64,000 bases of DNA from Nicotiana tabacum. Its lineage: Eukaryota; Streptophyta; Magnoliopsida; Solanales; Solanaceae. The stretch lies in assembly GCF_000715075.1 (NCBI RefSeq), contig NC_134082.1, positions 106,866,399 through 106,930,398 of the forward strand, written 5' to 3'. This document shows positions 34,915 to 47,994 of this stretch, piece by piece (the stretch's first letter is position 1; each line of letters begins with the position of its first letter). The position numbers and the translations under genes are program-made. The notes under the pieces are model-generated. The model was not told the origin of the DNA. It saw only the letters and a list, made by a program, of their open reading frames with translations, and did no database searches.

Positions 34915-35060
34915 AATAGAAACAATAACATTCTGGCAAGGGAATCAACAATGGAAACAATAACATCCCGACAAGGGAATCAACAATAGAAACAATAACA
35001 TCCCGACAAGGGAATCAACAATAGAAACAATAACCTCCCGGCACGGGAATCAACAATAAC
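34915..35060. repeat. LTR minisatellite, ~35 bp unit
   Basis: Four copies of AACAATAGAAACAATAACAT followed by CCCGACAAGGGAATC, with minor differences. A matching array lies at 41660-41800 in the 5' LTR. Confidence 0.85.
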
Positions 35061-36179
35061 CAATCTTGTTTCAACAGTTAGCTTCGCAATACAGATCATT
35101 ACTTGAGTCAATACTCAACAATGGTCAATTACCAAGAGAATGTCATAAGTCTTGTTCAACATGAATAATCGTCAATTTAAGCATGAATAGTACAAAATAA
35201 GGATCACGGAAAAACCAAGAAGCACAATAACCTTAACAAAATAACAAGGCATAATAAGCACGGGATAGCTACACCGGTAACCACAACAATTGGACATATA
35301 ACATATTTGTACGAAGTCATAGAGGAACTCACAATCAAGAAGTATCAAAATAATAAGGAAGGCAATCACTTCAATTAAGGAAGTTAAGGGTCAAGTAACA
35401 AGTAAGAATTAGAGAAAAGCTAACAACATCATATGGAGCATATAGAGGTAATTTAAGCAATTAGGAAACTCAATCATAACGGAATACTTTTCACATAATG
35501 AACATAAGGACCTAAGAACCCTAGAGGCAAATTTTCCACAAATAGGTCTAAGCACACACTCGTCACCTCGCGTGCACGGACTACAATTAGCATAGAAGAC
35601 TCAAATCCTAAGGGGAAGTCCCCCACACAAGGTTAGGCAAGATACTTACATCAAAGACGACAAAGTGATACTCTAAAATGTACTTCTCGGGTGAAAAGAC
35701 CTTTGGACGGCTCAAATCTAACCAAATTAACTTCAAAGCACAAATAAAACACATAAGAAACTATTACGGATCATAAAGTCTCAATTTTTAACAAAACCCA
35801 AAAATTGGTCCAAAAGTCAACCTCCGGGCCCGTACCTCGGAACCCGACAAACTTTATAAAAACCGAATAACCATTCCTATACGAGTTCAACCATACAAAA
35901 TTTATCAAATTTCGATACTATTTGGTCCCTCAAATCATGATTTTTCATTTTAGAAATTTTCTTCAAAAACTAACATTTCTCCCAACCCAAAATACAAATT
36001 AAATGATGAAAAAGAAGATAAAATCATGGAATATGTTAGATTCTAGGCGGAGAACACTTACCCAATCGAATTGCTTGAAAAACCCACAAAGAAGCTCCCA
36101 AAACTGAGCTTTATAAGTCAAGATATGATGAAAATGGTGTAACCCTCGATTTAGAATTATATTCTGTCCGCCTAGATTT

Positions 36180-36475
36180 TGTGCATCGCGAACGCGGAAG
36201 GACAATCGCGTTCGCGATGAAGGGAAACTGAAGCTACCAAGAAAGGCCATCGCGAATGCGAGCTAAGGGAAGCGAACACGGAGAGTAAAAAATAGAGGCT
36301 TACGCGAACGCGGAGAATGTGACACGAACACAAAGAAGAAATAGCCTGCAGCTCCTAATTCTACTATGCGAACGCGAAGAAGGAGAAAGGCAAACCTTCG
36401 CGAATGCAAGAGGTTAAACGCAAATGCAAAGAACAATAGATTCCTCCTCCAAGATTACTCTTCGCGAACACGAAG
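36180..36475. repeat. Cluster of CGCGAACGCG motifs in X2 LTR
   Basis: About eight to ten GCGAACGCG or GCGAAYRCG motifs in 300 bp, in an otherwise AT-rich LTR. One is paired with its inverse (CGCGTTCGCG at about 36205). It is a local CpG-rich island. Confidence 0.75.
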
Positions 36476-37187
36476 AAAGAAACCAGTTGACAGATATCAA
36501 CAGTCCAAGAATAGGGAAAAATGACCTGTGGCCTACCCGGAACATACCTGAGGGCCCCGACCCCGTCTAAATACACAAACAAGTCATATAACCTAACATG
36601 GACTCGCTCGAGGTCTCAAATCACATCAAACAATGCCGAAATAATGAATCACACCATGAATCGAACTTAGGAACTTTCAAACTTTCCAACTTCCAAAACT
36701 CGTGCCGAAACCTATCAAATCAACCCGGAATGATGCCAAATTTTGCAGACAAGTCCAAATGACATAACAGAGCTATTCTAACTCTCGGAATCGCATTCCG
36801 ACCCCAATATCACAAAAGTCAACTATGGGTCAAATTTTTCCATTTTCCAAACTTCAACTTTTCTAACTTTTGCTGAAATGCCTCAAATTACCCTACGGGC
36901 CTCCAAATCCAAATCTGAAAGCACGCCTAAGTCCAAAATCAACATACGAAACTACTGACATCACCCAAAACTCATTCCGGAGTCGTTTACTCCAAAAGTC
37001 AAATTCCGATCAAATTCTCACCGCTTAAGCTTTCAAAACTATATTCCTTCTTCCAATTCGACTCCGATTCATCCGTAAACAGGATCCAACCATGCACGCA
37101 AGTCGATACACATAATATGAAGTTGCTCGTGACCTCAAACTGCCGAACCAGGTGAAATTGCTCAAAACGACCAATTGGGTCGTTACA

Positions 37188-37200
37188 TCCTCCTCCACTT
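37188..37200 (-). promoter_or_regulatory. Polypurine tract of X2
   Basis: On the minus strand AAGTGGAGGAGGA lies directly upstream of the TGTAACGACC LTR start. This is the plus-strand DNA priming site and confirms that 33439-37187 is the 3' LTR. Confidence 0.85.
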
Positions 37201-40070
37201 AAACATACGTTCGTCCTCGAACGTGCCTGTAGTCGTTTCAAAGGTATCGAACCACTACATGAGCTCACCATACATACACCCGGGGGTGATTCCCCATCAC
37301 CCAACCTAAGCAGAACTGACAATGCAACTTAACTGAAGGTCTCATCTCCTCCTTAGCCCATCGCCTTAAAACATAACCCAAACCTCAACATCTGAAATTC
37401 ATCATAGGATCTGAATTCCATGTCATCACACTGCATGAACCTTAACAAGATGAATCGAGCCAAATTGTCAATCCAGAATACAATCACATGCTGCTCCACC
37501 TAACTGAAATGCCCGAAGCAATAACCTCTGACCACCATAGTTGCTCAAATAACATCCTGGATGCCGGCAATACACTTCACATTGAATATAACCTTGTTCC
37601 GGACCTCCACATCACTGCTCATGATAAAGAAACATGCGGGAACTCATAGCTGCCCATGAAGACAACAAGTCATGGAGCTCTCTTGCCCGCCAAGGTCCAT
37701 TACCCAAATCTTAGTAAAAACACCCTCATACTTCCAAACAATCCTCACCCCAATACCAGAGTACTAATCTCAAGTCTAAGAACCTCATCTCAGCCAATAC
37801 AAATAGCCCAAATAACAGCTCATCACGGAACCACACAGATTCCCACACTACCCATTTCGTACACCAAACCAACAATAACTCAATTGTGCAGCACAAATAA
37901 AGAAAAGCAAAGTATAGGAATTATCTAACAAGTACAACATGTGTAACAACAAAAGTGTAGTTTTTTTCATCAAATCGTTCCACAGAGGGAAAACACAACA
38001 CCAAATAAACACAAGGAAAGGGTATCCCACATAACATACACTGCGGCATGCAGCCCACTCCCAAATACTCATCAAGCCAAAATACTCGAGCTGAACATAT
38101 GAATATTGATATCAAGTACAACAAAGTGCATAAATAAAACTGTGGAAAAATGAATGAAAGTGCTAGAACATGAAAGAAACAGGCACAACTAAGGTGCAAT
38201 GAGAAAATCAACATCACGAGGGCTATCTCACCCGCATCGCCATAAGGCCTGAACAAAATTACAACATGCATGGGGAATAATCATACAACCTCACCACCTA
38301 ACACAACATAAAAGAGTAGCACATATCATAGGCTAGGGGCACAAATAATATCCACTCTACCTTGTAGCATAACCATAATGACAATCTCACAGGAGCACAC
38401 AAACTTGACCTGACACGAAACACATATTCTCCTTGAGCCTTCAAATGGCCCCCAACCCAAATCGTGATTATTTCCAAATAGGTAAATATCCTTTCCAAAA
38501 ATCCACAGCGACCTATCAATAATGTATGCTATTAATTACCTGATCCTCAACATTTTTTCACAATCCGCAAATAGGAAATAGTCCACATATAAGGGCATCT
38601 AGCCCCAAAACCTCAGGAATACCAAAAAATTTCATACCCAAACTCAACCACACAAATCAAATGGCTGATATATCACTCACACCCTATCATTCTGCTGAAG
38701 CACTCAGATAGAATTTCTGGCCGTGTAACAAAACATGAACCTCGAAAGCCTCAAAGCCCAGTAATCATCATGCCACTAGCCACGCACCTGCAAACCAAAA
38801 CTCAAGGGTCTTTCCCAAATTGCCCGCTCCTCACATGTGATAGCCAACAATGCCAACACTCTATTAATTGCTGATACTTATCCAAGAGAAATCCACAATG
38901 TACAATATATTCCTTATGCTCATAGTAGCCAGTTGACTTGAGTCGTTTCCCAAACCATCGGGAACTCCCCGAGATCCGCCCGCACGCAACTAAGTCATCA
39001 AAACGGCACCTTCCCAACTCAATCGAGTCACACAAACTATCCAATACAAGTGTGTTGTCACAATTGCCAGTAGAGAATTCCCATTCAAAAGGACCATTTA
39101 CTTTCATTGCTATGCTGAACCAATACTACTGAACTGAATCATTTCTTCGGATAGTCAATATACAATAATCCCAATCAAAGTCCCAAATACAGATGATCCT
39201 AATATGAACCACGTAGCTAGAAGCTCATAAACCACCGCATTTCCTCTGAAGCACCCCGTTCTTCTACAATCACGATACCTACGCTGAATAGACCTTCTGT
39301 AAATTTGAAGTTGTTCCTCCGACTCCCCTTGATGCTGAAATATAGATCTATTAACAACACAGAAACACCGTAAGCCCCAACATCATCTTGTGTAAAATCT
39401 CAGAACTTGGTCATACCCTAAATTCGGGAACCTACCAATACCACAGATATATATACCTCAGGCTAAAATTGATATAAATCTGACTTCGTAATCTGAATGC
39501 CGCAATTGGACTCCTCCACTTAACCCAAAGCCATAGAAAACAACGTCTGATGATCCGCAAAGCTAACCTTCACAGCTCGTACAACACAAATCACAAGGTA
39601 CTCCAATACTACCAACTATTCCCAATCAACACCCACCTCGTGACTTTGCCATAATTGCGACGACTAGTCAACCAATTAAACCTTTCCAAGCTCGCACTCG
39701 TAAACTAGATGCCAAAATCCGCTGCGCCTCCATATGAACAACTGAATAGTCTCTCAATACCTCTGTATCTTCAGTCTATACAACACGTTGAGACAATGTC
39801 TGAGCATCCCTGATTCCCTCGTAGTCCGACTATAGCATCACGAACCACTGGCGCATAACGGACACTGAGAGCGTAATATTATACATGAGTGGATGTAAAG
39901 GAACATAAGTTATACACTTTGAGCTAAATCAATATCGCATGATAAAGAATGAAAGAAGTGGAAATTCCTAACAGTTCTGTAGCCTCTCGAAGATAAGTAT
40001 AGCTGTCTCTGTACCGATCCGTAAGACTCTATTAAACCTGCTTATGACTCGTAGCACCAATGAATCTAGA
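37201..40070 (-). mobile_element. Internal region of X2, non-coding
   Basis: About 2.9 kb between polypurine tract and primer binding site. Frames present (e.g. 37921-38271, 38802-39107 minus) carry no gag, protease, reverse transcriptase or integrase motif. This fits a large retrotransposon derivative that depends on a relative for its proteins. Its start resembles the internal start of X1. Confidence 0.7.
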
Positions 40071-40083
40071 GCTTTGATACCAA
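40071..40083 (-). promoter_or_regulatory. Primer binding site of X2
   Basis: On the minus strand it reads TTGGTATCAAAGC, one mismatch from the initiator tRNA-Met site, two bases after the LTR end GATCGTGACA at 40086. Confidence 0.88.
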
Positions 40084-41339
40084 CTTGTCACGATCCAAAA
40101 TCCCCTCAAAGGAGTCGTGATGGCACCTAATCTCTAAACTAGGTAAGCCTAACGTTTAACTGAAGTAACCTTGACATTTACTAACATTAATTTAAATAAC
40201 TCTTAACAAATTACAACTCCCAAAACCGGTGGTACAAGTCATAAGCCTTGCTAAGAGTAGTTATACAAAATAAATACATCATTGTTCCGAAACAAAAGGA
40301 ACAAATGGAAATAAGTACAAATGAAGGTGACTCCAAGGCCTGCGAATGTTGCATTAGGTTTACTTTGAGTTTCCATCGCAACGACCTGCACAGCTACTAG
40401 CGATCGAATACCTGGATCTGTACACAAAAATGTACAGAAGTGTAGTATGAGCACACCACAGCGGTGCCCAGTAAGTATCAAGACTAACCTCGGTGGGTAG
40501 TGACGAGGAACAGTCCAAACACCTACTGGTCAAATAAATTGAACATGATATGATAATAAACTATCAACCTAAAGATGACAAAGTAATATCAATAACAGAG
40601 AAAGAACAATCTACAATCAGTAGAAACAATAAAGGGAAACGCGGATGGAAATAATTAATAAACAAATAAATTAACACCAACATAGCTGGAACACAGACAA
40701 GCAAAAATGTACTCAAACAAGAAAGGCAACGTCAGCTCAATAAATCATATCATTTCTGATGCACAATTCCACACATCTCAAATTCGATGTCTCATATCAT
40801 AACCTTAATTACCAAACCTTTAGCACACCCGGCACCTTGTGCCCACATATTACTATCTCTCTTTGCACAATAATGTTCTTATGTTACTCAGTACATAAGG
40901 TCCATAACCAATGCAATTAAGATGTTCAAGGAGTCTCATTTACATAACATAAAGTAGAGTACAACTTCTAAGACAATTAGGAACTCATCAAGAAAAGATG
41001 AAGTTATTTTTAGAAAATATTTGAATAAAGAAAGTACCATTTTCAATTAAAAATACAACATCGAATGAATTATTACCTTTAACATGCGATTTAATAAATT
41101 AACTTAGTAGAAATTCCTTTTTAAGTAAAATACAACCTCGGACGATTTAAGGAAATTTAATTGAGTAACTAATTGAATTAAATGAAACAATAATTGAAAC
41201 TTGAAGTATTGAAATATATATATAAATACAGCGAAGTATTGAAAACACTATGGGGTTCCATCACAAAGGATCACAGCAGTAAAGGAATCTGAACAGTTAA
41301 AACACTTGAATTGATAACCACAATTAAACACAACAAACA

Positions 41340-41640
41340 GAAAGTGCACGACATCACCCTTCGTGCTTTATCACTCTTCCTCACTATATGCATAAATATA
41401 AATGTGCACGACATCATTCTTCATGCTTTAAATCTCTCATAATCATGTCACGACATCACCTTTTGTGCTTTTACTCACAATAATATGGCACGACATCACC
41501 CTTCATGCTTTTACTCTCAATAAGGTGGCACGACATCACCCTTCGTGCTTTTACACTCACAATATCGGCACGACATCATCCTTCGTGCATTAACACTTGC
41601 TCACAATATCATGCACGACATCACCCTTCGTGTTTTACAC
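41340..41640. repeat. LTR hairpin minisatellite, seven units
   Basis: Seven copies of GCACGACATCACCCTTCGTGC-type units, matching the five-unit array at 34680-34905. The copy number differs between the two LTRs of one element, so units were gained or lost after insertion. Confidence 0.88.
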
Positions 41641-41659
41641 TCTTCCTCACCCAAACAAT

Positions 41660-41800
41660 AGAAACAGTAACATTCCGGCAAGGGAATCAACAATTAAAAT
41701 AATAACATCCCGTCAAGGCAATCAACAATAGAAACAATAACATCCCGGCAAGGGAATCAACATTAGAAACAATAACCTCCAGGCAAGGGAATCAACAATA
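41660..41800. repeat. LTR minisatellite, ~35 bp unit (5' LTR copy)
   Basis: Three to four copies of an AACAATARAAACAATAACAT plus CCCGGCAAGGGAATC unit, matching 34915-35060. Confidence 0.82.
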
Positions 41801-41929
41801 AGCAATCTTGTTTCAACAGTTAGCTTCGCAATATAGATCTCAACTTGAGTCAATACTCAACAATGGTCAATTACCAAAAGAATGTTATAAGTCTTGTTCA
41901 ACATAAACAATCGTTAATTTAAGCATTAA

Positions 41930-44900
41930 TGTCACACCTCCTTTTTCATACCCGCGAGGGCACAAGGGAGTTTATTCCAATTAAAGAACAATCGAAACGG
42001 GATTGGTTTATTTATTTCAGAGTCGCCACTTGGGAGTTTTAGGGCGTCCCAAGTCACCAATTTTAATCCCGAACCGAGGAAAAGAATGACTCCATATTAC
42101 AGTCTGCGTACCAGAAATCCGGATAAGGAATTCTGTTAACCCGGGAGAAGGTGTTAGGCATTCTCGAGTTCCGTGGTTCTAGCACGGTCGCTCAACTGTT
42201 ATACTCGGCTTATTTATCTGATTTTAAATACAATTATGAACCATGTGCAAATTTTATCTTTTACCGCTTTATTATCATTATTTTTTAGGAATGTGAACAT
42301 CGCTAAAAAACATGTCTTTGGACTGCGTCACATGAAATGCACCCACAATCCGGAACATATTTTATTTGACGTTTTGGGATTTGGATTTGGGTCGCATGAA
42401 ATGCACACCCAAGTTTAAGAAAATAGATTATTAAATACGCACCTAAAGAAACTATCGTGTTATTATTTTGGGAGGGCCGTGAAATTCGCTAAACGGCACG
42501 TTTCGAATTCTAAATACTCTGATATATACATACAATAGAGGGCCCCGCAACTTTTGTACATTTTGTTCGTCGAGGCTCGTCTCATTCTTGTTTTTAAAGG
42601 GATATCCTATAGCAACTACGTTTCTTGTCGCGCTTGTCTCTACTAATTGAAAACAGTAGATAGCCCTAGTTAATTACATGCTTGCAAGTTATCTATAACA
42701 GAATTACGAGTGCTTATGCAAAATCAGAAGCACGGCCACGTACACAGTCAGCCGAGCAAAAATTAAGGGCCCAAATCCAGCCCATGCGTGATGGACCAGA
42801 ACTGGGCCATTGTTTGTTCGATGCGGGCCTGCTTGGTCTGCTTCGACCTGGGTTCGACCTTTGTGAGGTTGAGATTGCAAGCTCTGTGTTCTTTATTTCA
42901 AAACATGGTTTACCAGTTATATGAAGCAGTTTATCAGAAGGGAGAGAACTTAACTAGTAGTGTACGATTTTAATGCTTGGCATACATTACAGAATTATAC
43001 TACACCAGTAAACTAAATCTAAGATACAACCTAATGCATTGGGCATACTTTTATCACCAACCTATATACACAGTCTAACATTCAACTACCATACATTGAC
43101 ATTTATTAGGCATGAGGACTATCTCCAGTATCCAAAACAAGAATGTAAACTATTATACATTATATGAGGCCTAACATAATAGTCTATGCATATACAAGCA
43201 TCTGCAGATCTTCTCTTTTACATTCATGCTCAAACCTTTCAAGTTACAGTGGCAGTATATTTGTGTACCTGGTATAGAGGAGCAAAAGAAGAAGAAAGAT
43301 GATCAGCTGAGTGGTACACAGCAAGCACAGCAGCAGGTAAACAACACAACACAGCAACAACCAAAACAACCACAATGGAGAAGCTCAACAAGTGATCGAG
43401 CAATGGACAGACAATCCCAGAAAAACAGAGTAGGAAACAACAGCCCAGAATGTTGAATGTAACAGCAATCCAGTGATCCCAATAACCCCAAAATCTCACC
43501 ACTACAGTTCTGATAGTCAAAAACTCAAACCAACAGTACACAGAAAGCTCAGTGTAGTAACAATCACAGCAGAAGAACACAGACTTCTCTTAATGGAACA
43601 AATAACAATCCCAGTTAGGATAACCAACTTGGTTTCTTTGTGCAGTTTTTGGACAGGGTTCAATTACAGTATTTCTGGAAATTTTCTTCTGTTTTTTTTT
43701 CAGTTTTCTTCAACTCACAAGACCTCTCCTCAAGACTCAAATTTCCAGCCCCTTTCTAAGTTCTGAAACCACCTATTTATAAGCCAAACAACCAGTGCAG
43801 TCAAGCTGCCTGGATTCTCCAAATTGCAGACTGCCCATCCCTATTAAATCCCATGCCTAAGCATCTTTTTGATGCCAGCCCTTTGTTCCCCACGCTTGGC
43901 CTTATTCTTTAATCAAGAGTTATGGGTTCATTTAAGTATTCATTTTAACCCCCATACTCTTGTGTCTTGTTCCCCATTTGCATTAGTTTAATCCTAATTT
44001 AGTACCCTACTTGTCAGCTCATTTAAACGAAGCTTTTCTGTTCTTTTCAAACCCCAGACTACCCCTGTTAAACCCTGATTATTACTGCCCTAAACCCATT
44101 GCAGCATCAGGGAATTTTGAACTTCTGAAAGTTCAAATTTAGAACTGCCCATGGACTGAATCTTTCAGTCATTTTGCAATGCAAACAAACCCATTTCAAA
44201 CAGTGTCGGGCCTTCAGTTAGGGACATGGTTCAATCAGTCATGTGACATTATTAGTTCATTTGATCAATTAGTTATAAAAAACTAATCGACGATGTTTAT
44301 CGAGTCGACTATACTAAATACAACAGGTAATAATCAATCATTCACATAAACAATACGTACAGGGACCCAAAGGGCATCGGACAACTTTTGTTCAATTACT
44401 GGGAACCTATATGAATTATTTATGCGACGACTATCCTAATCGAACATGTATATCACAGAATATATTCAGAACATACACAGAAAACAAACGACCAAATAAA
44501 AAGGGTCTTTAACAGAGATGGAAGAAATTAAGAAAATTATCAGACAATAACACACATTCACAACAAAGCATGCTAACAACTCAATCAAAATTAAAACCAA
44601 GAGAAGGGAAAACTTACTGAAAAAGTTCAAACCAAACTGACCTAAATCCGACTTAGCTTCGACCATTTGAGGCCGAACAAACTTTAATCAGGGTGTTTTC
44701 ACACGAGAACACCTTGATTAAGGTCTATTAGACCTCAAACCCCTGTTAAGACCAGCCGGATTCCAAGGCTACTCGTGTTCTAGGTTTTGGATCTTCAGAT
44801 CTGGTTTTTTAGGAGTTGTGGGTAGATTCGGACCAAACCAAGCTTGGTTTGGTCACGAGGGAGGTTAGGGGAGTGTCTGGTACGAAGATGGTGAGGTTTG

Positions 44901-45881
44901 GTATAGGTCCGGGTTTGACTCGAATCTTCAAATGAAGATTCGAGATGAAGGAAGGGGATTCGAGGCTAGGGGGTAATAGATCCATGTTCAGGAGAGTGAG
45001 GGGGTCCTAGGGTGTTCAGGAGGTGGTCACCGGCGTTCATGCCGCCGGGTTCTGGTGAAAGGGAAACTAGGGCGGCTGCTAGGGTTTCGGGGGGTTTCAG
45101 GGCTTGGTGAAGAAGATGAGGAAAGGTGGGGTTCGGATAGGGGGCGTGGGGTGTGAGGGAAGGCTTATATACGGAGTATAGGAATGGATCTGGGCCGTTA
45201 GATCAGATGATCTCAACGTTTTGGATCTGATGGTGAGGGGTGAGACGAGGTCGTTTGGCATTAAACGGGGTCGTTTGGATTTAAGTGAGGGGTTGGGTTG
45301 GACCGGCTAAACAGGTCGGGTTACGGGTGCGGATGTGGACCGTTGGATGGGTGTGTTTGGAACGGCTCATATCAGACGTATGATGCAGCGTCGTTTCGGG
45401 AGGTGGTCAGGGCAGGCCTAGTCTGGACTGGACTCGTGTGCTGGTTTGGGCCTATTTTTGTTTTATTTCTTGGGCCCAAACTGATTTTCATTCACTCTTT
45501 TCTTTTGTTTTCTATTTTTAAACAAAAATGAAATAATAATAATAATAAAATAAAAAAACAATGAAATTAAAACAAACAACAATGTAACATTTTAACACAA
45601 TTATCACAAAAATATTTAAGTAAGTTAAATCACAACCTAGAACGAACGATGCATATATATATATTTTGAATTTTCTTTCAACGACCGAATTACGGTTTGA
45701 TTACCATGACAGACATAAGTTCTATTTTGATTGATAAGATCAAATGCAACATGGACCGAACCACAAATGACTAACAGCACATGCCACGAAAAAATTGAAA
45801 AATTGTACAGCGGAGTCATTTGTCACTATTTTTGTTTTCTTTTGGAGCGATTGTCCGTGAAGCAAAAATCACGTGCTTACA
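41930..45881 (-). repeat. Ogre 3' LTR (3952 bp)
   Basis: On the minus strand it starts TGTAAGCACGTGATTTTTGC at 45881 and ends AGGAGGTGTGACA at 41930. It matches 59769-63719 with only scattered differences (about 1-2 per 100 bases by eye), which suggests recent insertion. A TATA-like TATATAAG lies at 45171-45164 on the minus strand. Confidence 0.93.
45164..45171 (-). promoter_or_regulatory. TATA-like box in Ogre 3' LTR
   Basis: TATATAAG on the minus strand, about 710 bases from the LTR start and followed by a purine/pyrimidine-biased stretch. The identical site in the 5' LTR is at 63012-63019 and would be the element's core promoter. This is inferred from sequence only. Confidence 0.5.
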
Positions 45882-45894
45882 GCTGCCCCTCTTT
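45882..45894 (-). promoter_or_regulatory. Ogre polypurine tract
   Basis: On the minus strand AAAGAGGGGCAGC immediately precedes the TGTAAGCACG LTR start. The same sequence follows the 5' LTR at 63720-63732, where it should not occur in a simple insertion. Confidence 0.85.
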
Positions 45895-46009
45895 GCACGA
45901 GGACACAAAGGGTTTTCGAGCAAAGATAAAGCGAGCGATTTTTGCCTGTCCGAATACTCCGTATGAAGCATTTTTTGAAAAAGATTTGACCGAACCTTTG
46001 CTTCAGAGG

Positions 46010-46058
46010 TTTCCTACATATCCTGGGCTGAACAGGAATCAGGTCAATATAGTTCGGG
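46010..46058 (-). other. Ogre spacer module, copy 1
   Basis: Minus-strand pattern CCCGAACTATATTGACCTGATTC, a gap, then GGATATGTAGGAAACC. It is the most diverged of four copies (see 48755, 56432, 58895) and lies near the polypurine tract. Confidence 0.65.
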
Positions 46059-46609
46059 AAATTTTTGGTAGCTGGGACTACCGTGTGACTGTAGTGTTCG
46101 CTGTTGTTGTGTGTTGTCGCATGCTGCTGCAGGATGCTACCGCTCACCGATCTCCTTGTTACATTGTTCTGAAAGGAAAAACAAGAAGCTAAGCTAGACT
46201 ATGGATCATGAGATCTCATATATCCTCGACTTGTTCTTGTTGCCTTGCTTCCTTGTCGGCTAGCGCTTTCCTCCGATGCCTTTATTTTGTGAACTTGGGG
46301 GATGATACTGGTCCTTCGCCTTTTCTGAATGCCAGTTTTCATCACTTCGCTTGATCTGCTTTGAACATGGCCCTCTTCTTTAAGCCTTTCAATGGTTTCT
46401 TCAGTGGTATGGCTTTCTTCATCAAAATTGTTATGTTGGGCATGCCATCAAGTTTCCCCAAACTGCTTCCTTCGAGACGCGTTCCTTCTTCCTTTTGAAT
46501 CGAGCGCTTGCCTTTGCAGGCTTCTGCTTCTTGGTGCTGGGGATTTTATCGTTTCCTGCTTGGGGATCTCTGTTGTGACCTTCCGCCTTCAGGTGGGGTT
46601 ACTGATTCC

Positions 46610-47250
46610 AAAATCTAGAGCTGAAAAGTATTCCCGCATTTTACTGGTGGACGACCTAGAGCTGAAAAGTATTACCGCATTTTACTGGTGGGCGACCTAG
46701 AACTTAAATGTATTCCCGCATTTTACTGGTGGGCGACCTAGAACTTAAAAGTATTCCCGCATTTTATTGGTGGGCGACCTAGAACTTAAATGTATTCCCG
46801 CATTTTACTGGTGGGCGACCTAGAACTTAAATGTATTCCCGCATTTTACTGGTGGGCGACCTAGAACTTAAATGTATTCCCGCATTATACTGGTGGGCGA
46901 CCTAGAACTTAAAAGTATTCCCGCATTATACTGGTGGGCGACCTAGAACTTAAAAGTATTCCCGCATTTTATTGGTGGGCAACCTAGAACTTAAAAGTAT
47001 TCCCGCATTATACTGGTGGGCGACCTAGAACTTAAAAGTATTCCCGCATTATACTGGTGGGCGACCTAGAACTTAAATGTATTCCCGCATTATACTGGTG
47101 GGCGACCTAGAACTTAAAAGTATTCCCGCATTATACTGGTGGGAAACCTAGAACTTAAATGTATTTCCGCATTATACTGGTGGGTGACCTAGAACTTAAA
47201 AGTATTCCCGCATTATACTGGTGGGCAACCTAGAACTTAAATGTATTCCC
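46610..47250. repeat. 41 bp minisatellite in Ogre 3' region
   Basis: About 15 direct copies of CCTAGAACTTAAAAGTATTC followed by CCGCATTATACTGGTGGGCGA, with very low divergence between units. Tandem arrays in the 3' untranslated region are a known property of Ogre elements and can seed genomic satellites. Confidence 0.95.
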
Positions 47251-47994
47251 AATTGTTTCCCCGTTCTTCCGAGAAAATTTTTGACAATCGGCAGAAAATT
47301 TTCTGTCCCGGCTTTTGGTGATTTCCCTGGCGTTGCGTCTTGCTGCCATTATCAATCCTTTGTTTTCCTGTAGCAGACAAAAGGATTTAGTTAGTTTTAA
47401 TCGTGGTGGGAAAAGGTGTCTTTCCGGTGGATGATTTTCCTCCTCTTTCCCTTTTCATGCTCTGTGTCCCCATAACTGGTTAGTTGGACAAAGTTGCTTG
47501 TTGGGGGTTTCAGGCCTGCTGGGGGCAGGTTTTCAATTTATCCCCCTTTCTGCTTTCTCTTTAAGTACATGTTGTGGGAGTCTGCTTCTACTCCCGAAAC
47601 CACTCCCTTTAGGAGCTTACTTCCTCCGAAACTACAAGGCACGATCATTGCATTGCCTGGGGCCGTCCTTTAAGACTGTTTATGTTATCCTGCATTGGAT
47701 GTACTCCCCTTCGGTCTCTGGTAGTAAGCTTTGAAAAATCCTTTTCGAGACAAATTTTTAGGAAAAGAAATAAAAGATAGAAAAAGGAGAAAATCTTTCT
47801 GAACCAATATTTGGTGGGAGAAGAAACTCAGAAGAACTTATCTGGAGGACATGACTGGTCCCCGTGATCATGATGTGCACCATAGATTCCCGACCCAGTC
47901 TATTCGTATCAATCGATTTGCCCGATGGTCTGACTTGCTGGGGATGATAAATGAGTGTCCATATCGTCGCGAATGTGGTCGCTTTTTGTTGATC

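Larger units (their letters stand above)
33439..37187 (-). repeat. 3' LTR of element X2 (minus strand)
   Basis: On the minus strand the LTR starts TGTAACGACCCAATTGG at 37187 and ends GGGTCTTGACA at 33439, about 3.75 kb. A polypurine tract adjoins its start. It aligns with the interrupted 5' LTR at 40086-41929 plus 63783-64000. Internal features are two tandem repeat arrays (34680-34905 and 34915-35060) and a cluster of CGCGAACGCG motifs (36180-36475). Confidence 0.88.
40086..41929 (-). repeat. 5' LTR of X2, proximal part
   Basis: This is nearly collinear with 33439-35188 of the 3' LTR. It stops at AAGCATTAA, where the Ogre element begins with TGTCACACC at 41930. The LTR resumes at about 63783, with about 70 bases (equivalent to 35189-35257) missing between the two parts. 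Confidence 0.9.

Noticed and set aside
43226..43456. Gln-rich plus-strand frame in the Ogre LTR (also antisense Cys/Val-rich frames)
   Set aside because: Low-complexity CAGCAA-type sequence within the LTR, without conserved motif, and broken in the second LTR copy.
45298..46192. Plus-strand frames of 77-153 residues at the Ogre LTR/internal junction
   Set aside because: They are antisense to the element, cross the LTR boundary and polypurine tract, and recur in the other LTR.
46610..47250. Regularly spaced repeats resembling a CRISPR array
   Set aside because: The 41 bp units are contiguous with no unique spacers, and the context is a plant LTR retrotransposon.
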